The notes: generated by a model not told the origin, from the letters alone. Positions 38,232-46,503 are shown, counted from the stretch's first letter. The stretch is DNA of 64,000 bases from an uncultured Oscillibacter sp. (GCF_910584465.1 NZ_CAJUBK010000002.1:74141-138140), one strand, 5' to 3'. Translations and numbers: made by a program.

Positions 38232-38751
38232 CCAGATACCCCTCCTTCCGCAGCGCTTCGATCAGCAGCTTCCGTCCCCGGAAGATGCGGCTCTTCACCG
38301 CGCCCTCCGTCAGTCCCAGCGCCCCGGCGATGCCGGCCAGGCTCCACTCCGCCAAAAACCGGAGCTCCAGTACCTGCCGGTAGTCCTCCGGCAGGGCGCG
38401 TATCAGGCTGACCAGCGCCTCGAACTCCCCCAGATCCGGCGGGACGGCGGGCTCCCAAACGCCGGGCTCCAGGGCCTGCTCATGGCGGTCCTTCCGGAGC
38501 ATATCCAGGGCCGTGGTCTTGACCACCGCCATCAGCCAGCGTTCCAGCTCGGCGTCCGAACGGGAGCGAAGCTGGTCATAATTTTGTATTAACTTTATAA
38601 AAGTATCGTGCACCGCGTCTTCCGCCCTGGGACCGGGGCCCAGGGTCCGGACGGCCAGCCGGTGGAGCGGACGCTGGACGCCGTCATAGAGCCGGGCGAA
38701 GCGCGCCCGGTCCTTGTCCCGCTCCAGCAGGAGCACATAGCAGGGGAGCAT
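38212..38751 (-). CDS. ECF-type RNA polymerase sigma factor
   Basis: 179 aa. Region 2 is DRARFARLYDGVQRPLHRLAVRTLG...RAEDAVHDTFIKLIQNY, followed by region 4 (LPEDYRQVLELRFLAEWSLAGIAGALGLTEGAVKSRIFRGRKLL) with the helix-turn-helix for the -35 element. GGAAGGAGG precedes the ATG. It is the first gene of the pair with the DUF4179 protein. Upstream (minus strand) lies GAAACGTTGGACGGATAG at about 38788-38805, a possible autoregulatory motif. Confidence 0.92.
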   Translation of the reverse strand: MLPCYVLLLERDKDRARFARLYDGVQRPLHRLAVRTLGPGPRAEDAVHDTFIKLIQNYDQLRSRSDAELERWLMAVVKTTALDMLRKDRHEQALEPGVWEPAVPPDLGEFEALVSLIRALPEDYRQVLELRFLAEWSLAGIAGALGLTEGAVKSRIFRGRKLLIEALRKEGYLDGRDCI

Positions 38752-38907
38752 GGCCCTCGCCTCCTTCCTTTCGACTGTGCCGGCTCTATCCGTCCAACGT
38801 TTCAGGAGGGGAAAAGGTTTCTATATTTTTAGAAAAACTTGCCGGGATATTCAGGCGGGTAACGGAAGATACTTTTATAAATATGCTGTTTAATGGAGGG
38901 CACGCCT

Positions 38908-39591
38908 ATGATGACCGCCTTCGTCCGTACGCTCATCCTTTATTCCCTCATCATGATCGGCCTGCGGCTCATGGGGAAGCGGCAGATCGGCGAGCTGGAG
39001 CCGGGGGAGCTGGTGCTGACCATGATGATCTCCGACCTGGCCACGGTCCCCATGCAGGACTTCGGCATCCCCCTGCTGGCGGGGGTGATCCCCATCCTGA
39101 CTTTGCTGGCCCTGTCCATGCTGCTGAGCCAGCTCTCCCTCTCCAGCCTCCGCTTCCGCCGCCTGGTCTGCGGCACGCCCTCCGTCCTCATCCGGGAGGG
39201 GGTCCTCCAGCAGGAGGCCATGCGGAAGGACCGCTATACCCTGGACGAGCTTTTGGAGGAGCTCCGGGGCCAGGGGATCTGCGACATCGGGGACGTGAAA
39301 TACGCCGTGCTGGAGAACTCCGGGCAGCTGTCGGTCCTCCCCTGGGCCCGGTGCCAGGCCCCCACGGCCCAGCAGCTTGGGCTGGAGGCGGAGGAGGACG
39401 TGACCCTGCCGGCGGTCCTCATCAACGACGGGCGGCTCCTCCGGCGGAACCTGGAGGCCCAGGGGCTGGACGAGGCGTGGCTGCGGGAGGCGCTGCGGAA
39501 GGAGGGCCTGACCTCCCACCGGGAGGTGTTCCTCATGACCCTGGACGAGACGGGCCGGGTGGTCTGCGTGAAAAAGGAGGGCGGGAGATGA
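38908..39591 (+). CDS. DUF421 (YetF-type) membrane protein
   Basis: 227 aa. Three N-terminal spans carry the typical RLMGKRQIGELEPGELVLTMMISDLAT loop. A cytoplasmic YetF-like domain follows (TPSVLIREGVLQQEAMRKDRYTLDELLEELRGQGI, then DVKYAVLENSGQLSV). In bacilli several members are spore-membrane proteins, some acting in germination or stress; the biochemical function is not known. GGAGGG precedes the chosen ATG. Its stop overlaps the start of the DUF4363 gene. Confidence 0.9.
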   Translation: MMTAFVRTLILYSLIMIGLRLMGKRQIGELEPGELVLTMMISDLATVPMQDFGIPLLAGVIPILTLLALSMLLSQLSLSSLRFRRLVCGTPSVLIREGVLQQEAMRKDRYTLDELLEELRGQGICDIGDVKYAVLENSGQLSVLPWARCQAPTAQQLGLEAEEDVTLPAVLINDGRLLRRNLEAQGLDEAWLREALRKEGLTSHREVFLMTLDETGRVVCVKKEGGR

Positions 39592-39971
39592 AGAAGGGCT
39601 TGCTCGTCCCTGCCGCCGTGCTGGCGGCGGTGCTGGCCTTCTGCCTCTGGAACAGCGCCGCCATGGCGGGGCACACCGCCCGCTGGCAGGAGCAGATGGA
39701 AAAGGCGGACCGCCTGGCCCGGTCCGAAGACTGGGAGGGGGCCGCCGCCGCTATCCGGGAGGGCTATGCCGATTGGGGCCGGAGCCAGACCTATCTCCAC
39801 ATCGTCACCGGGCACGACGCCGTGGACGACGCGGAGGCCATGTACCACCGCTGTCTGGCCTTCGCCCAGCAGGAGGAGGGCAGCGAGCTCCGGGCGGAGC
39901 TGGCGGACCTGAAGGCCCAGCTGCGCCTGCTGGCGGAGATGGAGGAGTTCAGCCTGCGGAACGTGCTGTGA
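39588..39971 (+). CDS. DUF4363 family protein
   Basis: 127 aa with one N-terminal membrane span (LLVPAAVLAAVLAFCLW) and an outside four-helix-like domain (TARWQEQMEKADRLARSEDWEGAAAAI, then HIVTGHDAVDDAEAMYHRCLAF). DUF4363 genes are regularly found beside DUF421 genes in spore formers, as here with an ATGA overlap, so the two probably form a complex in the membrane. Function unknown. Confidence 0.85.
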   Translation: MKKGLLVPAAVLAAVLAFCLWNSAAMAGHTARWQEQMEKADRLARSEDWEGAAAAIREGYADWGRSQTYLHIVTGHDAVDDAEAMYHRCLAFAQQEEGSELRAELADLKAQLRLLAEMEEFSLRNVL

Positions 39972-40006
39972 GGCGCGTCGGCCGCATGCCGCGGGAAGGA
40001 ACGGCC

Positions 40007-40039
40007 GGGCGGCTGCCCCCGGCCCGGGGACAGCCGCCC
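40007..40039. terminator. Convergent terminator hairpin
   Basis: GGGCGGCTG and CAGCCGCCC pair around a GC-rich 15-base interval between two convergent genes. No T-run. Confidence 0.5.
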
Positions 40040-40048
40040 GACTATGTT

Positions 40049-40618
40049 TCACACGATCTCTTCGGAAGACGCCTCGGCAGAGGCCGCAACGGCGGAGGGG
40101 TCCGGCACGGAGATCTCCGTGCTGCCCGCGATCTCGCTGGGATCGGCCTGCTCCCCGGCCTGCTCGTCTTCGTCCTCCCACAGGGAGTCGTATTCTTCGT
40201 CGTCCCGCTTCGCGATCAGCGCCGCCTGCTTCGCGGCCATGTAGAGCTTGAAATCGTAGTCCATCAGCTTCTTCTCGTCCTTGGCCGGGACCTTGGCTCC
40301 GGAGGCGATGCGGCGGTAGACCTCCATGATCTTGACCATGTCCTCCGCCGCCTTGGCGAGGGTCTCGTTTTGCTGCTTGGACGCTTCCAGGTCGTGGATG
40401 GCGGTCTCCCTGGCGGTGATGCCTTCCATGACGCTGCTGAGCGCGTCATACTGGGCGTCGGTCCGGGAGAGCTCCTTGGAGATCTCCACCCGGTCGAACG
40501 CCGCCGCCTGGGGACCGCCCTTCTCCTGGTCCTTCAGGAGCTTGGAGAGGGCCTGCCGTTTGTCCCGCAGCGCGTCCAGCTGGACGGAATACATCTGCTT
40601 CGCGTCTCGTATCTTCAT
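40049..40618 (-). CDS. Coiled-coil hypothetical protein
   Basis: 189 aa. From the N-terminus (MKIRDAKQMYSVQLDALRDKR) to about residue 140 it is predicted to be long helices with heptad patterns; the last 50 residues are acidic and Ser/Ala-rich (EDEDEQAGEQADPSEIAG), probably disordered. No membrane span or signal. I do not recognise it; the start region is like small helical proteins of motility or phage tail loci, but nothing nearby supports that. AGGAGG precedes the ATG. It follows ackA by 32 bp in the same direction. Confidence 0.65.
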   Translation of the reverse strand: MKIRDAKQMYSVQLDALRDKRQALSKLLKDQEKGGPQAAAFDRVEISKELSRTDAQYDALSSVMEGITARETAIHDLEASKQQNETLAKAAEDMVKIMEVYRRIASGAKVPAKDEKKLMDYDFKLYMAAKQAALIAKRDDEEYDSLWEDEDEQAGEQADPSEIAGSTEISVPDPSAVAASAEASSEEIV

Positions 40619-40650
40619 GGCGGTGTACCTCCTTTGCCGGGGGAGCTCCG

Positions 40651-41847
40651 TTATCCCTTCACGATCTCGGCCGTGTCCATGGCGATCATGAGCTCCTCGT
40701 TGGTGGGGATCAGCAGGACCTTCACCTTGGAGCCGGGGGCGGAGAGGACGGTCTCCTTGCCCCGGACGTCGTTGGCGGCGGCGTCCAGCTCCACGCCCAT
40801 GTACTCCAGGCCCTGGCAGACCATGGAACGGATGACCTTGTCGTTCTCGCCCACGCCGGCGGTGAAGATCACGGCGTCCGCTCCGCCCATGGCGGCGGCG
40901 TAAGCGCCCACGTATTTCCGGACCTCATAGGCGAACTTCTCCTGGGCCAGGGCGGCCTTGGCGTCGCCCTTCCCGGCGGCGGCCTCCAAATCGCGGAAGT
41001 CGGAGCCGACGCAGCTCAGCCCCTCCACGCCGGACTTCTTGTTCAGGACGCCCAGCATCTCGTCGATGCTCATCCCCCGCTTCTCCATCTCATACTGGAG
41101 GATGCCCGCGTCCAGGTCGCCGGAGCGGGTGCCCATGGGCACGCCGGCCAGGGGGGTGAAGCCCATGGAGGTGTCCACGGACCTGCCGCCGTCCACGGCG
41201 GTGATGGAGGAGCCGTTGCCCAGGTGGCAGGAGATCAGCTTGAGCTCCTCGATGGGCCGGCCCAGCATGGCGGCGGCGCGGCCCGCCACGTACTTATGGC
41301 TGGTGCCGTGGAAGCCGTAGCGCCGGACCTTGTCCTCCTCGTACCAGGCGTAGGGCAGGGCGTACATGTAGGCCCGGGCGGGCATGGTCTGGTGGAAGGC
41401 GGTGTCGAACACGGCGACCATGGGCACGCCGGGCATGACCTTTTGGCAGGCGCGGATGCCGGTCAGGTTGGCGGGGTTATGGAGGGGGGCCAGGGGGATG
41501 CAGTCCTCGATGGCCTTCAGCACGGCGTCGTCGATGCGCACGGACTTGTTGAACGCCTCGCCGCCGTGGACCACCCGGTGGCCGACGGCGCCGATCTCAC
41601 TCATGGAGGCGATGACGCCGTTGTCCTTGTCCGCCACGGCGTCCAGCACGGCCTGGATGGCCTCGGAATGGGTGGGCATGGGGACGTCGACGGCGTCCAG
41701 GGTCTTTTTCCCCTCGGCCTTATAGGTGAATTTGCCGTCGATGCCGATGCGCTCGCACAGGCCCTTGGCCAGCAGGACGCCGCTCTCCGGGTCCAAGAGC
41801 TGATACTTCAAGGAAGAACTGCCCGCGTTGATGACAAGAATGTTCAT
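40651..41847 (-). CDS. ackA: Acetate kinase
   Basis: 398 aa, the standard length. The N-terminus MNILVINAGSSSLKYQLLD carries the phosphate-1 motif; GHRVVHGGEAF, FDTAFHQTMP (with the conserved Asp/His region), HGTSHKYV and GNGSSITAVDGG follow, and the C-terminal FTAGVGEND completes the ASKHA fold. It makes ATP from acetyl phosphate and ADP in the last step of acetate fermentation. GAGGAG precedes the chosen ATG. No pta gene is adjacent. It is divergent from tmcAL. Confidence 0.97.
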   Translation of the reverse strand: MNILVINAGSSSLKYQLLDPESGVLLAKGLCERIGIDGKFTYKAEGKKTLDAVDVPMPTHSEAIQAVLDAVADKDNGVIASMSEIGAVGHRVVHGGEAFNKSVRIDDAVLKAIEDCIPLAPLHNPANLTGIRACQKVMPGVPMVAVFDTAFHQTMPARAYMYALPYAWYEEDKVRRYGFHGTSHKYVAGRAAAMLGRPIEELKLISCHLGNGSSITAVDGGRSVDTSMGFTPLAGVPMGTRSGDLDAGILQYEMEKRGMSIDEMLGVLNKKSGVEGLSCVGSDFRDLEAAAGKGDAKAALAQEKFAYEVRKYVGAYAAAMGGADAVIFTAGVGENDKVIRSMVCQGLEYMGVELDAAANDVRGKETVLSAPGSKVKVLLIPTNEELMIAMDTAEIVKG

Positions 41848-42010
41848 GATGACCGTCTCCTCTTTTCTGGGGAAAGCCTTGCGCGTCCCCTCGATCTTGT
41901 AATATAATCGTGTAGACAAAAAACCGAACAGCCGTCCCGATTTCTTTGTCCAATTTCATTATACCAGACTTTTCCGGAGTTACAACCGCATTTTTCGGAG
42001 TTTTACCGAA

Positions 42011-42034
42011 ATGTCACTTTTTTGTCACCACTTC
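42011..42034 (+). promoter_or_regulatory. 11-bp-phased GTCAC direct repeat before tmcAL
   Basis: ATGTCACTTTT and TTGTCACCACT stand in tandem 13 bp before the tmcAL start. They resemble a Pho-type or other two-component half-site pair. The ackA-tmcAL interval (41848-42047) also has AT-rich stretches, but I see no convincing -10/-35 pair. Confidence 0.3.
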
Positions 42035-42047
42035 AAGGGGGAATTCC

Positions 42048-43262
42048 ATGCCCGCCGCTGGTATCATAACAGAATACGATCCCCTGCATATGGGCCACGT
42101 CCATCTGATGGCGGAGGCCCGCCGCCTGCTGGGGCCGGATACCGCCGTGATCTGCGTCATGAGCGGGGACTATGTCCAGCGGGGGGGCTTCGCCATCGTG
42201 GGCAAGCGGGCCCGCGCTGCCGCCGCCGTCCAAAGCGGGGCGGATCTGGTGCTGGAGCTGCCCCTGCCCTGGGCCGTGTCCTCGGCGGAGGGCTTCGCCG
42301 CCGGGGCGGTGGAGACGCTGAAGGCCACCGGCGCCGTCACCCACCTGGTCTTTGGGAGCGAGAGCGGCGACGCCGCCGGATTGGTCCGCCTGGCGGAGGC
42401 CCTGTGCTCGGACGAGTTCGGACAGGCCCTGCGCCGGGAGCTGGCGAAGGGGGACAGCTTCCCCGCCGCCCGGCAGCGGGCGGTGAGCGCCCTGCTCTCC
42501 CCGGCGGGAGCCTCGGCGCTGGAGAGGCCCAACGACACCCTGGGCGTGGAGTACTGCAAGGCCCTCCGGGGCAGCGGCATCCGGCCGGTGGCCGTCCCCC
42601 GGCGGGGGGCGGCCCACAACGAAGGGACCGCCCGGGACGGCTTCGTCTCCGCCTCCTCGATCCGGGCGCTGCTCCGGGAGGGGGAGGAAGAGGAGGCCCT
42701 GGCCCTCATGGCCCCCGCCATGGCGGAGGCTTACCGGGCCGAGCGGAGGGCGGGGCGGGCCCCCGCCCTGCTGGAGAACTGCGAACGGGCGGTCCTGGCC
42801 CGGCTCCGCTTCATGGAGGAGGAGGACTACGCCGCCCTGGACCCGGGCCGTGAGGGCCTGTACCACCGCTTTTACCGTGCCAGCCGTTCCGCCGCGTCTT
42901 TGGAGGAGTTGCTGGAGACCGTGAAGACCAAGCGCTACCCCCTGGCCCGGCTCCGCCGCATGGCGCTGCGGGCCTATCTGGGCCTCCCCCCCGTCCCGCC
43001 GGACGCTCCGCCTTACCTGCGGCTCCTGGCGGCGAACGAACGGGGGACGGCCCTGCTGGCAAAGATGCGGGAGACCGCCTCCCTGCCGGTGCTGACCAAG
43101 CCCGCCTCTGTGCGCCGCATGGGGGAGGAGGCCCGCCGCCTCTTCGAACTGGAGGCCCGGGCGAGCCGCCTGTACGCCCTGGCGTGTCCCGATCCCGCCG
43201 CCGCCGTCGACGAGTGGCGGACGGGCCCGGCGATCGTCCGGGAGGCGGGCGGGCTGAAATAA
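42048..43262 (+). CDS. tmcAL: tRNA(Met) cytidine acetate ligase
   Basis: 404 aa, the length of the TmcAL/YlbM family. The N-terminus AGIITEYDPLHMGHVHLM has the nucleotidyltransferase HxGH motif, followed by VICVMSGDYVQRGGFAIVGK and LVLELPLPWAVSSAEGFA; the central RPNDTLGVEYCKAL is diagnostic. The enzyme activates acetate with ATP and makes N4-acetylcytidine at the wobble base of elongator tRNA-Met. Its substrate acetate links it to ackA, the divergent neighbour. GGGGGAATTCC precedes the ATG. The second Pro of the usual NPFHNGH-like motif region is YDPLHMGH here. Confidence 0.93.
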   Translation: MPAAGIITEYDPLHMGHVHLMAEARRLLGPDTAVICVMSGDYVQRGGFAIVGKRARAAAAVQSGADLVLELPLPWAVSSAEGFAAGAVETLKATGAVTHLVFGSESGDAAGLVRLAEALCSDEFGQALRRELAKGDSFPAARQRAVSALLSPAGASALERPNDTLGVEYCKALRGSGIRPVAVPRRGAAHNEGTARDGFVSASSIRALLREGEEEEALALMAPAMAEAYRAERRAGRAPALLENCERAVLARLRFMEEEDYAALDPGREGLYHRFYRASRSAASLEELLETVKTKRYPLARLRRMALRAYLGLPPVPPDAPPYLRLLAANERGTALLAKMRETASLPVLTKPASVRRMGEEARRLFELEARASRLYALACPDPAAAVDEWRTGPAIVREAGGLK

Positions 43263-43275
43263 GGAGGGACCCCCC

Positions 43276-44136
43276 ATGAGTACCATGATCGCTCTGCTTA
43301 TCGTGCTGAGCACGCTGGTCGGCTGCGCCGGGGAGGCGCTGACCAACGTGAAGAACGCCCAGCGGCCCCCTGCCGCCGTCACGCTCCTGGTGGAGGTGGA
43401 GACCTATGAGGACACGGTCCGGGACGAGGACGGCGCGGTGCTGGCGGAATGCTCCTATGGACTGCCGGTGATGCGGGCGCTGCTGGAGGACGGGACCCCC
43501 CTGGAGGAGGCCGCCTCCCCCGAGCAGGAGGAGGCCCTGGCGGCGGCGGAGACCTTCAACGCCCGCTTCGGCCAGTGGAAGGGCAACGCCCAGACCCTGG
43601 CGGAGAGCGCCAGGGAGGACCGGGCCTTCCGGAACGAGGCCGGGCTGGAGCCCGTGGCCTATACGGACGACCTCCAGTGCAGCGTCTATCAGACGGAGCG
43701 CCTCGTCAGCGTCCGCGGCTTATACTCCACCTACACCGGCGGGGCCCATCCCAACAGCATCCTGATGAGCTGGAACTTCGATGTGGAAGCGGGGGAGTTC
43801 TTCGAGCCGGAGATCTTGGACGAGGGCACGGACCTGCGGGAGTATGTCCACCTGGCCCTGATGAGCCAGGCCCGGCAGACTGCCGCCGGGATGGGCGCCA
43901 AGCCGGAGGAATACTATTGGGAGGACTACTCCGCCATCCTGAAGGACTGGAGCAGCTACGCGGTCAGCTTCGACCGGGACGGCATGACGGTGGGCTTCTC
44001 CCCCTACGAGCTGGGGGCCTATGCCCTTGGCCCCCAGGTGTTCCAGATCCCCTATGAGGGGGAGCTGTACGACCACCTGGGCGAGCACGGCAGGACCCTG
44101 CTGGGCCTGTGTCCCGCGGAGGAAACGGCGGAGTGA
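43276..44136 (+). CDS. DUF3298/RsiV-like lipoprotein
   Basis: 286 aa. A short lipoprotein signal with lipobox LVGC (residues 14-17) is followed by a DUF4163/PdaC-like segment with a helix (EEALAAAETFNARFGQWKG). The DUF3298 domain contains GLYSTYTGGAHPNSILMSWNFDVEAGEFFEPEIL and ends with FQIPYEGELYDHL. Similar domains are found in RsiV, which senses lysozyme, but this one is a free lipoprotein. GGAGGG precedes the ATG, 13 bp after tmcAL. A wall-associated sensing or binding role is possible. Confidence 0.85.
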   Translation: MSTMIALLIVLSTLVGCAGEALTNVKNAQRPPAAVTLLVEVETYEDTVRDEDGAVLAECSYGLPVMRALLEDGTPLEEAASPEQEEALAAAETFNARFGQWKGNAQTLAESAREDRAFRNEAGLEPVAYTDDLQCSVYQTERLVSVRGLYSTYTGGAHPNSILMSWNFDVEAGEFFEPEILDEGTDLREYVHLALMSQARQTAAGMGAKPEEYYWEDYSAILKDWSSYAVSFDRDGMTVGFSPYELGAYALGPQVFQIPYEGELYDHLGEHGRTLLGLCPAEETAE

Positions 44137-44170
44137 GAGAGTGAGAACGGCGGGCCGTCCGGAAGGACGG

Positions 44171-44335
44171 CCCGCTCAGGCTGTCGGGAACGTTTTTTCG
44201 ACGGGCTGGGCAAATTTCCAGGACGTTCAAAAAAGTCCTGGAAACTGATCGCCCGAAAACGAGAGGGACCCTTCCCGGGTCCCTCTTGGAACGCTCTCCC
44301 TCCCCGCCGATGAAGGTCCCTCTGCTTTTCGACGG
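44171..44335 (-). repeat. Intergenic composite palindromic repeat, copy E (reversed)
   Basis: On the minus strand: GTCGAAAAGCAGAGGGACC, CATCGGCGGGGAGGGAGAG, the arm GAGGGACCCGGGAAGGGTCCCTCTCG, the stem GTTTCCAGGACTTTTTTGAA/CGTCCTGGAAA and the stem AGCCCGTCGAAAAAACG...CGACAG. It lies between convergent genes, in inverse direction to copy D. Confidence 0.8.
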
Positions 44336-44345
44336 CCCGCCCGGC

Positions 44346-44795
44346 TCAGTACTTCCTCTCCAGCAGCTTGTATGCGACGATGCCGGCGAGGAGCAGGAAC
44401 AGCATATCACCTGCCAGGAACCAGATCAGCAGACGGCTGGCGGCCTCGTCCACGACGCCCAGCTTCCCGAGGAAGGAAAAGGCCGTGATCGATACTGCCG
44501 CGAACAGCAGCCCGAGGACATAGGCGATGCGCCCGGACCGGTCCCGCAGCATCCTCTTGCGTTCGTCCCGGAGGTCGATCTGTTCCTGTTCCAGGCGCGC
44601 CCGGTACTCCTCCCGGTGCTTCGGGTCGGTGTATTTGCGGTATTTATAGACCTGCATCAGCCCCGGGGCGGTAAAGGCCCCGAACAGACCGGCGAACAGG
44701 CTGCTCAGCACCGTATCCAGGAAGACGGCGGCCAGGCAGGCGAGACCCGCGGCGATCATGACGATCCCGGTCCAAAGATCGCTCTTCTTCATCAA
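44346..44795 (-). CDS. Four-span membrane protein paired with XRE regulator
   Basis: 149 aa with two N-terminal spans, a charged middle (YRKYTDPKHREEYRARLEQEQIDLRDERKRM) and two C-terminal spans. The layout is that of the membrane proteins regularly encoded next to small XRE regulators in Firmicutes; function unknown. Its ATG overlaps the stop of the regulator gene (ATGA), so they are coupled. Confidence 0.75.
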   Translation of the reverse strand: MMKKSDLWTGIVMIAAGLACLAAVFLDTVLSSLFAGLFGAFTAPGLMQVYKYRKYTDPKHREEYRARLEQEQIDLRDERKRMLRDRSGRIAYVLGLLFAAVSITAFSFLGKLGVVDEAASRLLIWFLAGDMLFLLLAGIVAYKLLERKY

Positions 44796-44995
44796 GCTCC
44801 ACTCCTCTCATGGATAAAGATCTCCTCGATGGGCAGTCCAAAAAAATCGGAGATCGTAAAGGCCAGTTCCAGCGAGGGGCTGTAGCGCCCGTTCTCGATG
44901 GAACTCACGGTCTGCCGGGAGACCCGGATGGCTTTGGCGAATTCCTCCTGCCGCAGGCCCCGGCCTTTCCTCAGCTCTTCCACACGGTTCTTCAT
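44792..44995 (-). CDS. XRE-family regulator, YgzD-like
   Basis: 67 aa, a helix-turn-helix with little else: KNRVEELRKGRGLRQEEFAKAIRVSRQTVSSIENGRYSPSLELAFTIS. It ends in the FFGLPIEEIFIHE phrase common to the short YgzD/YvaO-like regulators. It represses its own operon in studied relatives. AGGAGG precedes the chosen ATG. GTAAAGG-CCTTTAC repeats lie upstream and are the likely operator. Confidence 0.9.
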   Translation of the reverse strand: MKNRVEELRKGRGLRQEEFAKAIRVSRQTVSSIENGRYSPSLELAFTISDFFGLPIEEIFIHERSGA

Positions 44996-45059
44996 GGCTG
45001 CCTCCTTCAAAGACTATGGGAAGGTCCCTCGACAGGCGGGAGCGGCCGTCTCCCGGATA

Positions 45060-45120
45060 TGTAAAGGTCCCTTTACCTATAAGCTATCACGATCGGGTCG
45101 ATTTGTCAAGGGTCCTTTAC
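45060..45120 (-). promoter_or_regulatory. Promoter and probable operator of the XRE pair
   Basis: TTGACA (minus strand, near 45105-45110) is bracketed by GTAAAGGGACCTTTAC downstream (45061-45076, a perfect palindrome apart from the centre) and by GTAAAGGACCC upstream (45110-45120). The repeated GTAAAGG half-sites around the -35 and start region suit autorepression. The -10 box is poor. Confidence 0.5.
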
Positions 45121-45135
45121 ATAAAAGATCCGAAC

Positions 45136-45179
45136 TTGCGTTTTCGGCCGGTCCGTAGTATATTTGAAAACAGTTCTCA
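45136..45179 (+). promoter_or_regulatory. Promoter with Fur/Zur-like box before the zinc lipoprotein
   Basis: TTGCGT (45136-45141), a 17-bp spacer and TATATT (45159-45164). Directly after it comes TGAAAAC-A-GTTCTCA (45165-45179), a 7-1-7 inverted repeat with one mismatch, placed over the predicted start site as expected for a zinc- or iron-dependent repressor of the Fur family. Confidence 0.6.
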
Positions 45180-45204
45180 TTTTACCCGAAAAGAGGCCCC
45201 GCCT

Positions 45205-46152
45205 ATGAAACGACTGCTCCCCCTCCTGTGTGCCCTCCTGCTCCTTTCGGCCTGCGGCCCCGCCTTGCCGGAGGAGACGGACCGGCTCCAGATCGCCGCC
45301 GCCGTCTTCCCCGCCTATGACTTCGCCCGCGCCGCCGCGGGCGGGCGGGCGGACGTGACGCTGCTGCTGCCTCCCGGCGCGGAGAGCCACTCCTATGAGC
45401 CCACTCCGGCGGACATCCTCCGGGTGCAGAGCTGCGATCTTTTCATCTACCTGGGCGGCGAGTCCGACGCGTGGGTGGACGCCATCCTCTCCGCCATCGA
45501 GCCGGAGGGGGAGGCCCTGCGGATGATCGACTGCGTGGACCTCTTAGAGGAGGAGACCGTGGAGGGGATGCAGGGCGGACACGAGCATGAGCACGAGGAG
45601 GACCACGGCCATCTGGGCGAGGTGGTGGGCATGGACGAGCACGTCTGGACCGATCCCCGGAACGCCGCCGTCATCACCCGGACCATCGGGGAGCGCCTGT
45701 CCGCCCTGGATCCGGCCAATGCGGAGGCGTATGCCGCCGGGGCGGAGGGGTACGCCCGGGAGCTGGAGGCCCTGGACCGGGACTTCGCCGCCTTCTTCGA
45801 GGGCCTGCCCGGCCGGACCATCGTCTTTGGCGATCGGTTCCCCCTGCGGTACTTCGCGGAAGCCTACGGCCTGGACTACTATGCCGCCTTCCCCGGCTGC
45901 GGCGCGCAGACGGAGCCCTCGGCGGCCACGGTGGCCTTCCTGACGGAGAAGGTCCGGGAGGAGGGCCTGCCCGCCGTTTGGTATATCGAGTTCTCCAACC
46001 ACCTGGTGGCGGACAGCATCGCCGAGGCGGCCGGGGTGAGGACGGCCCAGTTCCACACCTGCCACAACGTCAGCAGGGCGGATCTGGAGGCGGGGGCCAC
46101 CTACCTCTCCCTGATGCGGGGCAACTTGGAGGCCTTGCGGGAGAATATGTGA
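45205..46152 (+). CDS. Zinc ABC transporter substrate-binding lipoprotein (ZnuA-like)
   Basis: 315 aa. Lipobox LSAC (residues 13-16) is followed by a cluster A-I metal-binding protein. AESHSYEPTP near residue 60 gives the first His ligand. A His/Glu-rich loop GGHEHEHEEDHGHLG lies near residue 130 and is followed by DEHVWTDPRNA. The third position reads FGDRFPLRYFAEAYGL. The His loop is typical for zinc rather than manganese proteins. No permease or ATPase gene is adjacent, so it is an orphan. AAGAGG precedes the ATG. Confidence 0.9.
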   Translation: MKRLLPLLCALLLLSACGPALPEETDRLQIAAAVFPAYDFARAAAGGRADVTLLLPPGAESHSYEPTPADILRVQSCDLFIYLGGESDAWVDAILSAIEPEGEALRMIDCVDLLEEETVEGMQGGHEHEHEEDHGHLGEVVGMDEHVWTDPRNAAVITRTIGERLSALDPANAEAYAAGAEGYARELEALDRDFAAFFEGLPGRTIVFGDRFPLRYFAEAYGLDYYAAFPGCGAQTEPSAATVAFLTEKVREEGLPAVWYIEFSNHLVADSIAEAAGVRTAQFHTCHNVSRADLEAGATYLSLMRGNLEALRENM

Positions 46153-46187
46153 CTTTATATAAGCATCTATAAAAGGAGCGGCATCGT

Positions 46188-46487
46188 ATGGAGACAGCGT
46201 TCGACTTCCTGACCCTGGATTTTTTCACGCGGGCGTCGGTGTATCCCGGCAGCCTGGGGACCTTCCGCTACCGCTTCCAGCGCACGGGCTGGATGGGGGA
46301 CGGCCAGCTCCAGGCATGGGTGTATGAGAACACCTGCTTCGAGCTGGCGAAGGACGTGGAGACCGAGACCTTCCCCTGGACGGAGGACGGCGTGGAGGCC
46401 CTGCAGGGGTGGCTGCGGCAGAAGCTGGCCGAACGGGGGACGGAGCCCTACCGCATCCCCTACCCGCCGGCGGGGACGGCGGAGTGA
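46188..46487 (+). CDS. Hypothetical protein, 99 aa
   Basis: 99 aa, soluble. It starts METAFDFLTLDFFTRASVYP and has a beta-rich middle with aromatic residues (TFRYRFQRTGWMGDGQLQAWVYENTCFELA). It ends in a proline-rich tail (RIPYPPAGTAE). It looks like a conserved small protein of gut Clostridia but I cannot name a family. AAAGGAG precedes the ATG. It is followed 16 bp later by the DUF2461 gene. Confidence 0.6.
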   Translation: METAFDFLTLDFFTRASVYPGSLGTFRYRFQRTGWMGDGQLQAWVYENTCFELAKDVETETFPWTEDGVEALQGWLRQKLAERGTEPYRIPYPPAGTAE

Positions 46488-46503
46488 GCAAAGGAGGAGA
46501 TCC

